NCBI GenBank assembly: GCA_022495005.1
Contig: JAGYXB010000691.1
Coordinates: 1,054,001-1,118,000, forward strand
Length of the DNA stretch: 64,000 bases
From: Rhyacophila brunnea
Taxonomy: Eukaryota > Arthropoda > Insecta > Trichoptera > Rhyacophilidae
Direction of reading: 5' to 3'
In this document: positions 1 through 52,090 of the stretch, one piece after another
Layout: every line of letters begins with the position of its first letter
Numbering within the stretch: position 1 is the first letter of the stretch
The notes under the pieces: model-generated
What the model saw: only the letters and a program-made list of their open reading frames with translations
Databases searched by the model: none
Told to the model about the DNA's origin: nothing
Program-made: the position numbers and the translations under genes

Positions 1-803
1 AACTTGCAACACTCGAACGCGATGGCACAATGCTCTCTGTCCGCAAATGACGTGACGTGATGCCAGCTTATAGAATGCAGACTTTAAAAATATCATCAAC
101 ATTATTCTCGCTCTTGCAAATAAATTACATCAAACGTTCTCTTCTGTTCGTGAGGCGGCCAATGTCCACATCGGATTGTAGAGCCATTAAAAAAAACAGT
201 GTAATTAACAACTAAATTAATTATTAAAATTAAGTCACCCTTTTTCAGTTTCACTCTGATATATCATGGATTCATATTATGTAATAAAATAAGGGTATTT
301 TCAACATCTTAGGCGTATTTTATTATTAATTATACGTAAAGAAATAACAAAATCTATAATAATTATTGATGCACATGCAGCTCGCGGATCGCAGTTTATC
401 CGTATCTGATATATGTCTTTATTATTAGCGAAATATATGGCAATATTACATAATAATAGTTGACTCCTATACAAAATATCGCAGTTAAATAATATCGCTG
501 TGACTTCTTAATTTAATGTCAGACTTAAACGAGGTCACAGCTGTTTCTTTTTTTTTTTGATTTGGCATTGGAAACTACATTTTATTTAGGAAGAACACAC
601 AGCATAATTAATTAACTCAATAAGCTATGATTTTCACTTTATAATACCCGTAATATTGTATCATAAAATGTATAGATGGTAGTCAAGTTGTTTTTTCTGC
701 GTAATTCATTATACTTAACATTATACTTACATAATTATTACAATACCAGTGTTTCCATTAATAATTATTTGTCTTCGACAAAATGCCAGGATAATAAAAT
801 AAG
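1..803. other. No gene seen
   Basis: AT-rich DNA with short homopolymer runs. I see no exon with coding-like sequence and no element with clear ends. Confidence 0.6.
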
Positions 804-1061
804 CACAGAACAGACAATAAATAGAATGCCGATAGGCTATATCTATACCAATACAGTAAATTTTGACGCAGAATTTTAAATGTGTGAGTGTCCTACGAAA
901 ATAAACCACGCATTATAGACGTGCAATAGTGTGTGTAATAGTCAATGCATAAACCGAGGGCAGTTGTCAGTATTCGACGCACCTATAACGTATTCTTCCT
1001 TACTCGAGATCGGTTGCCTTCTCCTTACCCGTTAGTTCCCATTATTTATGAGTTCCCTGAA
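804..1061. repeat. Left arm of a long inverted repeat
   Basis: About 258 bp starting CACAGAACAGACAATAAA reappears, inverted, at 5593-5780 and 7011-7139. The arms are diverged by point changes, and the right arm is split by a 1.2-kb insertion. The pair could be the ends of one old transposon of about 6.3 kb, or two opposite copies of a repeat. Confidence 0.75.
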
Positions 1062-1255
1062 AATAACCTATTTGGCACGAAGTTAGTAGAAGAGAATAGA
1101 TTATCTAGAAGAGAAAATAATCGAAACCACCAATCACTAACTTATCGACAAAAAAAACTATAACAAATTAGGATGACACCATTTTAGACAGTGAGAAATT
1201 TGTGAGTTTTCATGAGGCACGTTCGTAAATTACGATGCCAGCATACTAGTTACTA

Positions 1256-2016
1256 AAGTGGCGAAGGGTGCAGGTAGGCTTTTAAGATCCGGCATAAATA
1301 GTGCATACTAAACTTTGTCAGTCATACGATACGTAGGTATTTGTTTTCATTAAACTAAGACTACAGTTTACAGATGGTGTTGGTTAGTTTTTAAAATTGA
1401 ATTAAACCCTGCGAAAACCAAACCATAATGGATAATAGTCAAAAAATACTCGTCTATTTATAAAATATCAAAAACGTATGCCATTAAATCATCCATTTTA
1501 TCTATAGTTTGGTAAGGCAGGGCTTAATGAATTTAAAAAAAAATACCAGCAACATGTATTTCTAATTCAACGAAAACAATAATAAGTATGAATGAAAAAG
1601 TGTGCACAATTTTGTCGGATCGCCCAAAATATACAAAACTATTATGGTTTGGTTTAGGCAGGGTTTATTTGATTTTTAAAAACTAATGCCCACGGTGGCC
1701 GCGCGGCTTAAGCGTTGGACTATCACGCCGTGGGTCTCAGGTTCGAATCCTGGGTCTGGCAAGTAGGTAAACATATTGTTTTTCAATTTGCCTGTCAGGG
1801 TATGGACCTAATAGGTTGAGCAAGTGGCTGACATCCATTTCTCGTGAAAAACAAAATCTGTTAACACAAACCTCTACTCTGTGGAGACCCATATGATCAT
1901 TTATTATGATCGGACATGGTCGGAGAAAAAAAAAAAGCTATCACCATCTGTAAATTGTAGTCTTAGTTCCGTTAAAACAAATACGTATAACAGGCTACCT
2001 CCACCCTTCGCCACTG
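1256..2016. mobile_element. Degenerate hAT-like MITE carrying a SINE
   Basis: Ends read AAGTGGCGAAGGGTGCAGG and, inverted, CCACCCTTCGCCACTG. The flanking octamers AGTTACTA and AATTACTT agree at 6 of 8, as for an old hAT target duplication. Internal sequence from about 1299 (GTGCATACTAAACTTTG) is shared with the element at 59959-60291. A SINE sits inside, at 1690-1936. Confidence 0.65.
1690..1936 (+). mobile_element. tRNA-derived SINE, family A (full-length copy)
   Basis: The 5' head has a tRNA-like A-box region and a perfect B box, GGTTCGAATCC. A shared body follows (CTAATAGGTTGAGCAAGTGG), then a tail with CATATGATC and GATCGGACATGGTC and a 3' oligo-A. Other copies are at 20599, 44530, 53590 and 62105, with 3' fragments at 17004 and 55640. 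Confidence 0.88.
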
Positions 2017-4597
2017 AATTACTTACTTCATCCTGTTACGCCCCAGTGTTGGGGCATAGGGCAAGCACAAGGCCACGCCATTATTCCGTCATGTAAGACC
2101 TGCAGTGCGTAGATCGCGCTTGTAGCAGTTCCCAATGATTACCTAACAAGAATTTAGATACTTTACGTACATGCAGTAGAATCTATATCCGTTAAAGCCG
2201 AAAGTCCGTTATATAAAAACACAAACAAACTCCAGTTTATTCGTCTTCGAATGATATATCCAGACGCACTCGTTGTGGTATGACGTTAATGTTCTATATT
2301 GACGCGCTTGCTTTTGGTAATCCTGCTTTGAAAAAAGAATCATGTTTTGTTTGTAGTTTTGAAGTTTTTATAGTCAACTCTCTAAAATTATGAAGATGCG
2401 GGTAATATCGTTGAATTTAGTTATCTGACGAATAGTCAATAAATATGTTATTAGATCGTCGAGATGCGATCATATCACCGATAACTTTGTTTCTTCTTCT
2501 TCGCTATTTTCACTTTCATCCTCATTTTCTAAAATCATAACTTCATTTGCTACTTTTTTCATTTCACTTTCATACACTTACTTTCTTATAAACTTATTGA
2601 AAGGAGTATAAAATGCATCAATTCACTTCGTGTAAACAAATTAAACTGCTGTGCAGCTGTGTGAATTAGCGGCCAGCCTTGCAAACGTCAGCGCTGCGTT
2701 CAGTATACGAGCAGGACGGCATTATGACTCGATTTCGATTGCGAGAGGTATGACGTGATTATCATGCGCAGAACATTGTTTACAAGCGGTGACACTTATT
2801 TGATTTAAACATGTGTAACATAAAAGCGCGAATCAAATCGAGATGCATGTCATGGTGCATGTCGCCGACTGTCACGCTGTCGCAGCGACAAATTTAGTCT
2901 ATAGTTTCGTCATTTTGCAGAATATTTTGAACCATCACCATCTCTGTAAATTCACTGAAGAATGACACTGATGAAGAGTGCCTACTATAATGTATAAGTA
3001 ATTTGAATTATTATTAATTATTCATGCTAATTTCAATTAATTTTAACAGTTTATACGTGTGCGTACGTTAAAATACTTGTGGCATGACATCCATAGATAA
3101 TATTTTGAACAGAACCCAACCTGCAGACCATAGATAATAGACAATATTTTTATCGAAAATACATAATATGTCAACCGCTAAAAACAAAAAAAAAACATGA
3201 TTTTGACATGACATTCGAAAAGTGTAGGCATGTAGGAATATGACAAAAGCATTCAAAACGTCATGCAGGTGTCGGTGCAGAGCTGTTCAACGTGAGGTGA
3301 CCTCATTGTTGTTTTAGTGATTTCAGCAGATTTTGCCAACTGACAATGTTCGTTTAAAGGTTCAAAATGTGCTACGGGATGGGAGCATCAGTCTGATAAC
3401 ATTTTAAACACCAAGAATAACAACATTACATACTATTTTTCCGTAGTACGTTGTATTGAGGTTCTACAGTACTTGGAATTCCTATAAACAGTCTAAACCA
3501 GGGATTGGACGGTGCCCCAGTAACTCTCGATAGGTAGTTTAAAACAATTTTATCAATGATACAATATATCATTGTCATAGCAGATAGTACCTATCGTTTA
3601 GTCTGAATTTCTTGTGAGTTATGTTATTATGATAGATATGACTACAATGAGTTTATGACAAAACTTCCCGGATTTTGTGGTTCGGGAATTCAGTGTTCTT
3701 TAAATTCGCCACAAAATTGCTGACGTCTTTACTCGAAAATAAAAACATAAATATAATAAATGACATTATGAACATTATAAACCAAACAATTATTACTTCG
3801 GTGACCTATATTCAACAATGCGATTTCTTCGTATGTATTTTTAAGTAGCTATAACCGCTGTTTACATTATCTCATCAACGAGCATAGATTGTTACTCTTC
3901 TTCTTCTTCTTTGTAGTATTCAGTATTCGAGGGGTCGTGGCTTCGTGTAAAAAATGCAGTGGAAAGACTTCATAATTATTGGCGATTATTTAAAGCCTAC
4001 CTTCTAAAAAAAATAGACTAAAGACATTACTATAAACTTAAAAAAAATAAACAGACCCATCTGTCGTCAGAATCTTCAAATATTGAATTTAAAATTTGTA
4101 TCAAAGGTAAAAATATGCGACATCGCCATCTGTCTTGAACTATTGTAATTATACGATTATTTTATTAGGAATTCAGATTTATTTTATATGACCGTCGGGT
4201 CACGTGACCTCAGCCCCGTCTACCTAAATGTATGCAATACGGTAGACTCGAGAGGCGAAGCCTAAAATCTTTGCCCATATTGTCTATGACTGCAGCTTTG
4301 TCCAAAATAATTAATAAGTTCTAAAACATCTGTGGAATTATATCATATTATATATATATACTTATATATAGTTTTTTTTAAAAAAACCCGCTTAAGCCGC
4401 ACGGGCACTTACATAATTTAATCATATATCATAATCAATATAGTCATATTATGATAGGTGTGAACTGTTTCAATGCCCCCTTTTAAATATTCTGACGAAT
4501 CGATCGCATCATCTGTGTCAAAGAAAATCGCCACAGTAACAATAAAAAGTTACTCATTCTAATGTGACAATAAAAACAACAAACCTTAACTAGGTAG
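2017..4597. other. No gene; one degenerate repeat copy
   Basis: 2.6 kb without coding-like sequence. 2840-3440 is a diverged, end-less copy of the MITE found at 18763-19534 and 32974-33586 (shared GAGGTGACCTCATTGTTGTT and GCTACGGGATGGGA). A CTT-rich tract lies near 3895-3915 and a TA-rich run near 4345-4370. Confidence 0.6.
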
Positions 4598-4922
4598 CAG
4601 TGGCGCACCCAGGGGGGGGGCAAGGGGCCCTGGCACCCCCCAAAAATGAAAATTATTAGAGTGATTTTAAACATTGAAATTGAAAGCCAATAAACTATAC
4701 CTTTGGGCTTAGACAAATAAAAACACGGCAAAAAAATGATTTGTAATAATTCTCCAGCACCCTTTTTAGAAAAATTTCTAACACAAAAATTTCGAAACAC
4801 TAATGTCAGGTTTTTTTAGAAACCCAATCCCTAATGGAACTGTCAAGAAAAAGAGCCTATATGACTAATTTACATTCTCCTCCTTGGCCCCCCCCCAATA
4901 TTAAATCCTGGGTGCGCCACTG
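4598..4922. mobile_element. Short non-autonomous hAT element (325 bp)
   Basis: Perfect terminal inverted repeats CAGTGGCGCACCCAGG, flanked by the perfect 8-bp duplication CTAGGTAG. It is an internal-deletion form of the copies at 6057 and 8533. The two halves meet near AACTGTCAAGAAAAAG, where about 500 bp of the longer form are missing. Confidence 0.92.
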
Positions 4923-5780
4923 CTAGGTAGTACTCAAATGTCGTAATCAACATAAAGCTGTGGACCAGACATGCACAACGCGTCGATCGCTGGATGGATT
5001 TTGGTCGATCACCCCATAGGTCCTATAGAAAATGAGTGACGTATATGTCTCGATATAGAAGCCGCAGTCTAGTTATTAGCGCCTGTGCACGTGCATGGAT
5101 TTACTGACACCAATAATGTGTAAATTCAACTATTGCGATAATAATTACTGTTTACACGTAAAAATGCCGACTGTCTCGCCAATCTCATTATTCAAGCATA
5201 AGTGAGGCGCATTGGTGTCATTGTATGGTACTATTTCACTGGTTGTGAAAATTTGTAAACGTGAAAAATGCTCTGCGCGATGTAATTCGTATTTTTTCCG
5301 GAAAGTTCGCCATTATCGTTGTACTATCGCGTGAAAATTCAGAAGCTTCTGAACTTTTTTGATCCATGCATGCAATCTTGCAATATTTACACGTGCATTT
5401 TCGTGCATTCATGTTATGGCCGCGATAATACGTACTGTCAGCAGTACATTTTAATCAATGAACGTGTAAACGGAGTGTTATGTTGGTTAACTCCACAAAT
5501 ATTAACATCGCTCAGTTGTCTTTCCGATTTTTTTACTGATGCAATGGCTGCCATTTTTATGTTCATTCTGATTACTTAATCAAGTGTAATTATCAGGGAA
5601 CTCAGAAATAATGGGAACTGAAATACCTAACGGGTAAGGAGAAGCAGGCAACCGATCTCGAGTAAGGAAGAATACGGGATAAATTTAAACATGTGCCAAG
5701 AATACGTGATACGTCGAATACTGATAATTGCTCTCAGTTTATGCATAAACGCTCATTTAATATTGGTGTATTACACACAC

Positions 5781-7010
5781 CATGGCCCCCACAAGAAGGG
5801 GACTGACAGGGCTCTAGCGTGGGGGCCCAGGCTCATGGGAGGCCCGGCGTGGCGGCTCGACCAAATAAGTGAGATAAACACACATCACAAATTTGCTCTA
5901 ATAGTAAAAAAGTCGGCTGCGGCGCTATTTTCCTTTAATAATGGTTATATTTTAAAATATGTGATTGTGTGATGTAATTTTTAATTGTGTCATTACTTGT
6001 CTTGATAACTCCATAATTCAAGTGGGTGTAAGTATTAAAAATACATTAAATACCCTCAGTGGCGCACCCAGGGGGGGGCAAGTGGCCCTGGCACCCCCCA
6101 ACCCTAAAAATTATCAGAATGATTTTAAACATTGAAATTGAAAGCCAATAAACTATACCTTTGGGCTTAGACAAATAAAAACACGGCAAAAAAATGATTT
6201 GTAATAATTCTCCAGCACCCTTTTTAGAAAAATTTCTTAAATTTTAATTTCTAACACAAAAATTTCGAAACACTAATGTCAGGTTTTTTTAGAAACCCAA
6301 TCCCTAATGGAACTGTCAAAAATTCTCGGTGTCCACCCGAGTTCCGGAGTGGTGTAGGTTATGGTTGGGGAGGGCTGACCGGGCTCTAGCCTAAGGGCCC
6401 GGCCTGTGGAGGGCCCGGCGTGTCGGGTTGACCAGATAAGTCAGATAAATACACATCATAAATTAGCTTTAATAGTAAAAAAAGTCGCCTGCGGCGATAT
6501 CATACTTCATAGCCATGAACACTTTCAATTACTTATATAATTGTGCAATATATGTTTTGATTATTATGTGTCGATACTCGACAGCTCCATTATTAAAGTA
6601 GATGTATTAAAAATCGCCAATAATTCACTGTACCTATAAGTACCCTTTATTTAAACTAAAACACAATTTGAAAATCGTTAATGTAGTATTTCACACTGCC
6701 TTTAATCTTAGCGGTAGGGCCCGTTTCAGGATGTGGGGACCATGTTATAGGTACACCGGTGCAGTAGACAAAAGACCGATAAACGAGAAATCAGGCTGTG
6801 ATGAAGAAAAAGAGCCTATGGGACTAATTTACATTCTCCTCCTTGCCCCCAATAATAAATCCTGGGTGCGCCACTGAATACCCTTAATTTTACCGTGAAC
6901 GCCATTTGGAAAACGCTACTGTAGAGCGTCACATTGTCTTTAACCTTGGCGATAGGTAGGAAGGCCCAACAAAGATCCTAGCCTTGGGGCTTCAGGATGT
7001 GGGGGCCATG
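5781..7010. mobile_element. hAT-like element with CATGGCCCCCACA ends, itself interrupted
   Basis: Inverted ends CATGGCCCCCACA; ACACACAC on both sides could be an 8-bp duplication, though it is simple sequence. Removing the nested element at 6057-6876 leaves about 410 bp. Internal sequence such as GGGCTCTAGC and GATAAACACACATCA is shared with the nested element, so the two families are related. Confidence 0.7.
6057..6876. mobile_element. Non-autonomous hAT element (820 bp), nested
   Basis: Ends CAGTGGCGCACCCAGG, perfect 8-bp duplication AATACCCT at 6049-6056 and 6877-6884. No transposase reading frame. It lies inside the 5781-7010 element, so it is the youngest of three layers. Confidence 0.92.
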
Positions 7011-7139
7011 ACACACACTATTGTATGTCTATAATGCGTGGTTCATTTTCGTAGGACACTCACACATTCAAAACCCTGCGTCAAAATTTACTGTATTGGT
7101 ATATAGCCTATCGGAATTATATTTATTATCTGTTCTGTG

Positions 7140-8460
7140 GTAGTTATAAACGGGTCTACACAAATTTTACAGGAGATTTCAACTTAACAACAATTCCGGT
7201 CTCGTCGTGGCGGATTGTCTTTTTATAACCCCTGCAAATTGGCAAAGTCCTGTTTTGCCTCAATTTCGTACATTAAAATAATATACCTAGGCTCCATCTC
7301 AATAGAAGATTTTTTTCAACATCTTTTATCACAGCCTACTTGAAGTTGGTTTTGCCAGCTGTAGACTGTATGTAGTGTAAATCAACAAACAAATATTTTT
7401 TATAAGTCATTGTTTGACAGGCGAGGAAACTATGTCCGGTTTTTGGTATTGTTGTAGCGATAAGACCATCCGCCGAGCGGAAGTTTACAAGGAGCATTGT
7501 TTTCGAATTTCGAACACATTATCTCGGGCTTATCGCGCGTTATAACAAAATTATTCGCAGCTCAGAATGTCAACTTAATTATCTCAAATGAGATAAAAAA
7601 AAAAAAGCTTTCAATCTTTCATCCGGGGAATGGGACAACTGGGTGCTATGACAATTGGACGCCGCACTGTCGAATGAAATAAATATACTTTTTAATTAAC
7701 TATTTTTTTATTCAACGAATAATTATTCACAAGATTTAAGAATGTAACATTCTAATTATTGAACATATATAATTTTGATTTAAAATACAAAAGCCAATAG
7801 TAGCTCAATTTGGAAAGCGCTTCAGTGAGTATTAAAAGCCATAAGTTAAAATTTGTCACAATTAAGTATGACTCCTTTAGCATAGTGGTTCTATGTGCAT
7901 AGGCGCGATACCCGAGAGATGCAGGTTCGATTCCTTCTTGATTTTTTCTATTGGTTACAATGTTACACAGAAATTAGACGAGGAATTTTAATCAGTTTCT
8001 ATCTACTACTTATTTATTTTGCTATTGAGTGTTTTTATTGCGGATTGAGAATTATCATGCCTGAGGCTTCATATAAAAATAAAAGAACTCTCTTCTCGTT
8101 GAAACCTAAACATAATAATATGCACAATTAAATCATTATTTACGTGTGCATATGTAAGTTCTCACTAAGTATTACATAATAGTATAATAATTTAAATATA
8201 AATAATAATATTAAATATATATTTTAAAAATCAAAAGTACCTTTAATATTCACGAACGTCTATTTATTTTCGATTTTCATTCGATTGCGTGGCGTCCAGT
8301 TGTCCCGGCGCCGAATCGTCCTAGACCCTTCATCCGAATGTGTATTTTTCTCGTATTGTTATAGATATATATTATTATATTATATACATAATGTATTTAT
8401 TTATTTTTAACACTACAGCGGACCATGAAGCCCAATAACAGTACCTAGTGTATTTAGTAT
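7140..8460. other. No gene; weak tRNA-like remnant
   Basis: AT-rich. Near 7865-7935 a TAGCATAGTGGTTC box and GCAGGTTCGATTCC suggest a decayed tRNA-derived SINE head on the + strand. No folding tRNA gene is apparent. Confidence 0.4.
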
Positions 8461-9392
8461 TTAGTAATTGAAGAGAAACCATCATAAACACCCAGCTTTA
8501 GAGAAAAATCACATATCACATATAAGGCCCAGCAGTGGCGCACCCAGGATTTAATATTGGGGGGGGCCCAAGGAGGAGAATGTAAATTAGTCTCATAGGC
8601 TCTTTTTCTTCTTCAGAGCTTAATTTCGGTCTTTTGTCTACCACTCCACTCGGTGTACCTACACCATGGTCCCCACATCCTGAAACGGGCCCTCAGGCTA
8701 GGATATTTGGCGGGCCCCCTACCTACCGCTAAAATTAAAGGCAGTGTGAAACACTACATCAACGTTTTTCAAATTGTGTTTTAGTTCAAATTAAGGGTAG
8801 GTACTTATACAGTGAATTATTGGCGATTTTTAATACATCTACTTTTAATAATGGAGCTGTCGAGTATCGACACATAATAATCAAAAAAAATATTGCACAA
8901 TTATATAAAGTAATTGACAATGTTCATGACCATGGAGTATTTTTTTTACTATTAAAGCTAATTTATGATGTGTGTTTATCTCACTTATCTGCTCAACCCG
9001 ACACGCCGGGCCCCCCACAGCCCCCAGGCTAGAGCCCTGTCAGCCCTCCCCAGCCATGACCTACACCACACCGGAATTCGGGTCACACCGAGAATTTTTT
9101 GACAGTTCCATTAAGGATTGGGTTTTTAAAAAACCTGAGATTAGTGTTGTGTTAGAAATTAAAATCTAAGAAATTTTTCTAAAAGGGGTGCTGGAGAATT
9201 ACAAATCATTTTTTTGTCGTGTTTTTATTTGTCTAAACCCAAAGGTATAGTTTATTGGCTTTCAATTTTAATGTTTAAAATCATTGAGATAATTTTCATG
9301 TTTGGGGGGTGCCAGGGCCCCTTGGCCCACCCCCTGGGTGCGCCACTGAGGCCCAGTACCTTACGCACTGGACTACGAGGGCTGCCTCTTTG
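8461..9392 (-). mobile_element. Diverged tRNA-derived SINE, family B, split by a hAT element
   Basis: 8461-8532 and 9349-9392 together match the 3' body and tRNA-like head of the SINE at 18971-19161 in reverse (for example AAACACCCAGCTTTAGAG, then CCTTACGCACTGGACTACG). The hAT insertion at 8533-9348 separates the parts. Confidence 0.65.
8533..9348. mobile_element. Non-autonomous hAT element (816 bp)
   Basis: Same family as 6057-6876 but in opposite orientation. Ends CAGTGGCGCACCCAGG, perfect duplication AGGCCCAG at 8525-8532 and 9349-9356. No transposase. Confidence 0.92.
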
Positions 9393-9419
9393 TTAGGACA
9401 GTGCTACATTTAGCTTATC

Positions 9420-9620
9420 ACAGTTCACCGTGAGCTGTCGTACCGGAAAGTGATGTCCGTACAGCATAGAGATTTAACAAAAAAGACGCGTTCGCGTAGC
9501 ATTGCAGATTCCAAATTATATAATAATTATAATACATATTTTTAAGTGTTTTATTTAGACATGAATTCGAATTCGTATTACGGCCATCGGTTTCCGATAC
9601 AACAGCCCACGGTGAACTCT
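9420..9620. mobile_element. MITE with long inverted ends (about 200 bp)
   Basis: AGTTCACCGTGAGCTGTCG at the left pairs with the inverted CGACAACAGCCCACGGTGAACT-like right end, about 40 bp per arm with mismatches. A partial relative lies near 29036-29090. Target duplication not clear. Confidence 0.55.
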
Positions 9621-10671
9621 GGTACGGCCAACTGCACAATTTTATTGCTGCAATTGCAGCATACAATTTTCTGGACATTAGTAATCACATTTAAAATAAA
9701 ATAAATCAGTAGGTACTAGCTGTCTGGCACTGCTCCCTATAACAGCAAATGTCTTGTGGTGTGGGACTTGCTATTTGGCAGTGGTTTTAATAATACATAA
9801 AAGGGGAAAATCACTATTTATAACTTATTTGAAAACGATTTATTAAATTTAGCTTGCCCACTACAGACGCAAGCAATGGCAGCAAATGCTACATTCATTT
9901 GTTTTGAATATCTTCTGCCGTGTCGTATTTCAAAAATGAAATATTCCATGTGACCGCAGAACGTAATTAATTAGATAGAAATGTGAAAGCCATTCACCAT
10001 GGACCAATACTTTGAAGCCGGATTCGTTTTATTTTCGTTCTGTTTTATCAGGTCGTAAAAACGCATGAAGCACAAAGCGCCCAAGTGTCCTCAAATATTA
10101 CTGTGTCATTTATGTGAATAAATTTAATGCGTATTATGATACCAACGTAACTATTGAAAATAACATATTCTCTAATATAAACAAGTTTTTAAGTTTATCT
10201 CATATTTTTCCTCGAGATTTAAATCTTGTTACAGCATCACCTAGAAGGCAACCCACTTCCAATTATTTTTTGTAGGTACCTACCCTGGGTGTGACAAAAA
10301 TGTTCCATCTCAAAATACCCCTTACGATTTCCATACTTATAGGTACATTTTGATGTTAACATAATACCAGACAATTGCCGACAAAAACATAATATTATTA
10401 TAACATAACAATTAGTAGCCTACCAATGCTGATAATTTATTGGTGATCCACCATGATAAAAATAAATAAAAAAACAACACAAAACAATATACCCATAGAC
10501 AATCATTGCCAGCATACAAAATAAATACATCATTATAATTACGTTAAAGAAGAATTCTTTATTTTAAAAAGGAGACATTTCTATGCCAGATTTATAGTAC
10601 TGTTTTGTATGACATCCGTAAAATAAATGTTTGGTGTAATGCAGAAAAATATTTTTTTGAAACGATTTCAG

Positions 10672-50089
<39,418 letters not shown>

Positions 50090-50565
50090 GTGAAGGTTTC
50101 AATTATCCGTGGTAGTCTATTTAGAAAGCGGATTGTGATTTTTTTAATTCGGTCAGTCTGACTCTTTTCATTTACTCCAAAGAAGTGTGACACGTAAAAA
50201 ACTAATATAACTTGGTGCAAAGTTATCAGTGCCGTGCAGTGCTACTATTACCAATACAATTTTTTGTAAAAAAGACGCCATTTTTGTGATCCGGGATCGT
50301 TGATAGACATTTAATTCAGCAGTGACCGTATTATTTTATTTCATTTAAGTAAATATATTATTAAAAATACAATTTTATTATTATCATAGTCACAAAAAAT
50401 AATAACAGGTACATGGCTGGATTAAGAGTTTGTATAAATCTGTGTCTGAGCTGCAGGTATTGCGAGGCTACCCTACCAGTAATATGTGTGTTTTCAAAGG
50501 CAAAAATTACACTCCAACATTTGTTTTATGTAATTTCTTAGAATCATTGTTTTTCATCAGGGAAC

Positions 50566-50807
50566 CAGGGCTCGAAATGGAACGGAACGCACCGGAGCGC
50601 CGTTCCGGCTCGTGAAATTTGTAAAATTATCACTCCGTCTCGTGGAAAAAATATGTTGACCGTCTGAGCTAGATAGGTCATAGAATAGAAAATCTGACAA
50701 ACTTATTTTCATAAAATACACATACGATTTGATTTGATGACTATGTAAATATCTTCAGAAAAATTGTCGAGCGCTCCGGTTCGTAAACTTTTCCATTTCG
50801 AGCGCTG
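50566..50807. mobile_element. Short non-autonomous hAT element (242 bp)
   Basis: Ends CAGGGCTCGAAATGG and, inverted, CAGCGCTCGAAATGG; perfect 8-bp duplication CAGGGAAC (50558-50565, 50808-50815). Internal blocks CGGAGCGCCGTTCC match the 45563 element. Confidence 0.88.
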
Positions 50808-50839
50808 CAGGGAACAGAAAATTAATGGGAATAGGCTTA

Positions 50840-51306
50840 CCCTACCGGGTGTAGTATAACAGGCTACGGATACCGAGTATGGAAAAATATGGGATAAACT
50901 TATACATGTATTAAAGATTGTGTCATTTTCAATAGTTACCTCTGTATCGTAATAATGTACAGACCTACAAACTTATCTGAAGAATAGGATGGGGGAGGCA
51001 CTGTCGAAAGCTACCCAATCAAGACTCGTAACTGGACAAAATCTGGCGTTCGAATGAAATTTTCAAAATTGTGTCCTATGGTAGTTCGTAGTTCCATTTT
51101 TGGCCATTCTACAGATAATTTTGTAAGTCTGTATATTACAGTTTGTCACGTAAATGTAATGCGTTTGCGAATATTTGCAGGTAGTTGACGCCCTTTTTTT
51201 TTTAGTTACCTGAGTTCTATGGCCTGATCGTCATAAAGTATCCTTCTTCAAAATTTTGGTCCATGGCGATGGCGTCTATATTTCTATCTAATAATCTGTC
51301 CTGTGC
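50840..51306. repeat. Dispersed repeat, copy 2, split by a MITE
   Basis: Matches 28045-28330 on both sides of the insertion at 50960-51131 (AACAGGCTACGGATACCGAG before it, TTTGTCACGTAAATGTAATG after it). Confidence 0.6.
50960..51131. mobile_element. TA-flanked MITE (172 bp)
   Basis: Ends CAGACCTACAAACTTATCTG and, inverted, CAGACTTACAAAATTATCTG; TA on both sides (50958-50959, 51132-51133). The surrounding repeat's other copy (28045) lacks this insert, which confirms the borders. Confidence 0.85.
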
Positions 51307-51994
51307 TTATAATACTGTAATTAATTATTGTAAATTCTCGATATCATTTTCAATTAACGACAGTAAGTGTGAGACACCAGAAAGTGTGCAAGTCACCTTG
51401 TATAAGACATTTTTGAAGTTTCACGTTTACGCCTAGAATTTAACAAATTGCCTAACGAAATCATAGAATGGAAAAATTTAGCTCGATGCGTCATTAAAAC
51501 GGCTTTTTATCAAAGATTTTAACAACAACTAATCATCCTATGAAATGAAGCGATTAAGAAGTTCCTCTATTTATATCTGCTATTTGACAAGATTCTTCAA
51601 CGTCTATTCATTGACGGTTAATATGACCTAAATATGACTGAAGCCCCAGTGCCGTAGCCCCAATAAAGCCCATGCCTTAATCTAGCCCTGAGCATAGATA
51701 CCTATATAATAGTTTAATAATGTAAGAATTATAGGAATATTGAGATTATCGAAGAACAGTTTTGTGTTTAAAATCGCGATTTAACGAATCGCAGCATTTT
51801 GAGGTTATGTTTTGTAATGCTAATGTGAGTGAATAGAAATATTTTAATACATTCAAAATGTATAATATACATGTTCTCATTATAATATAAAAGTGTTTTT
51901 CCATGCAATTATTCTTTCAAACAAGGATTGTACACATATTTTTAATAATATTAATTGATTGATCTCTACATCTAAGAAAAATGAAAATGGTAAT

Positions 51995-52090
51995 CAGCGG
52001 CGGCACGTCTAACATCACTGCACTCCTTGCAAGTTAAATTTGCAGTGCACACCCAAAGAATACAATTTTAAAAATCACCAGTCGCCACTG
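51995..52090. mobile_element. Possible tiny hAT-type MITE (96 bp)
   Basis: Ends CAGCGGCG and, inverted, CAGTGGCG; flanking octamers ATGGTAAT / GTGGTACC match at 5 of 8. Confidence 0.4.

Larger units (their letters stand above)
5593..7139. repeat. Right arm of the long inverted repeat, interrupted
   Basis: 5593-5780 and 7011-7139 are the reverse complement of the arm at 804-1061. The interruption at 5781-7010 is flanked by ACACACAC on both sides. Confidence 0.75.

Noticed and set aside
5691..5972. 93-codon + frame with a hydrophobic start, as a secreted protein
   Set aside because: Its first part lies in an inverted-repeat arm and the rest in a hAT-like element; the open frame is accidental.
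9999..10055. MDQYFEAGFVLFSFCFI as a Pvr signal-peptide exon
   Set aside because: Good context around the ATG and a hydrophobic run, but the only donor-like site (GTCGTA) is poor and would leave phase 2, while phase 1 is needed.
10605..10671. ATG at 10605 as the start of Pvr
   Set aside because: A T-rich acceptor at 10670-10671 and the phase-1 pattern mark this stretch as intron; no signal peptide is encoded.
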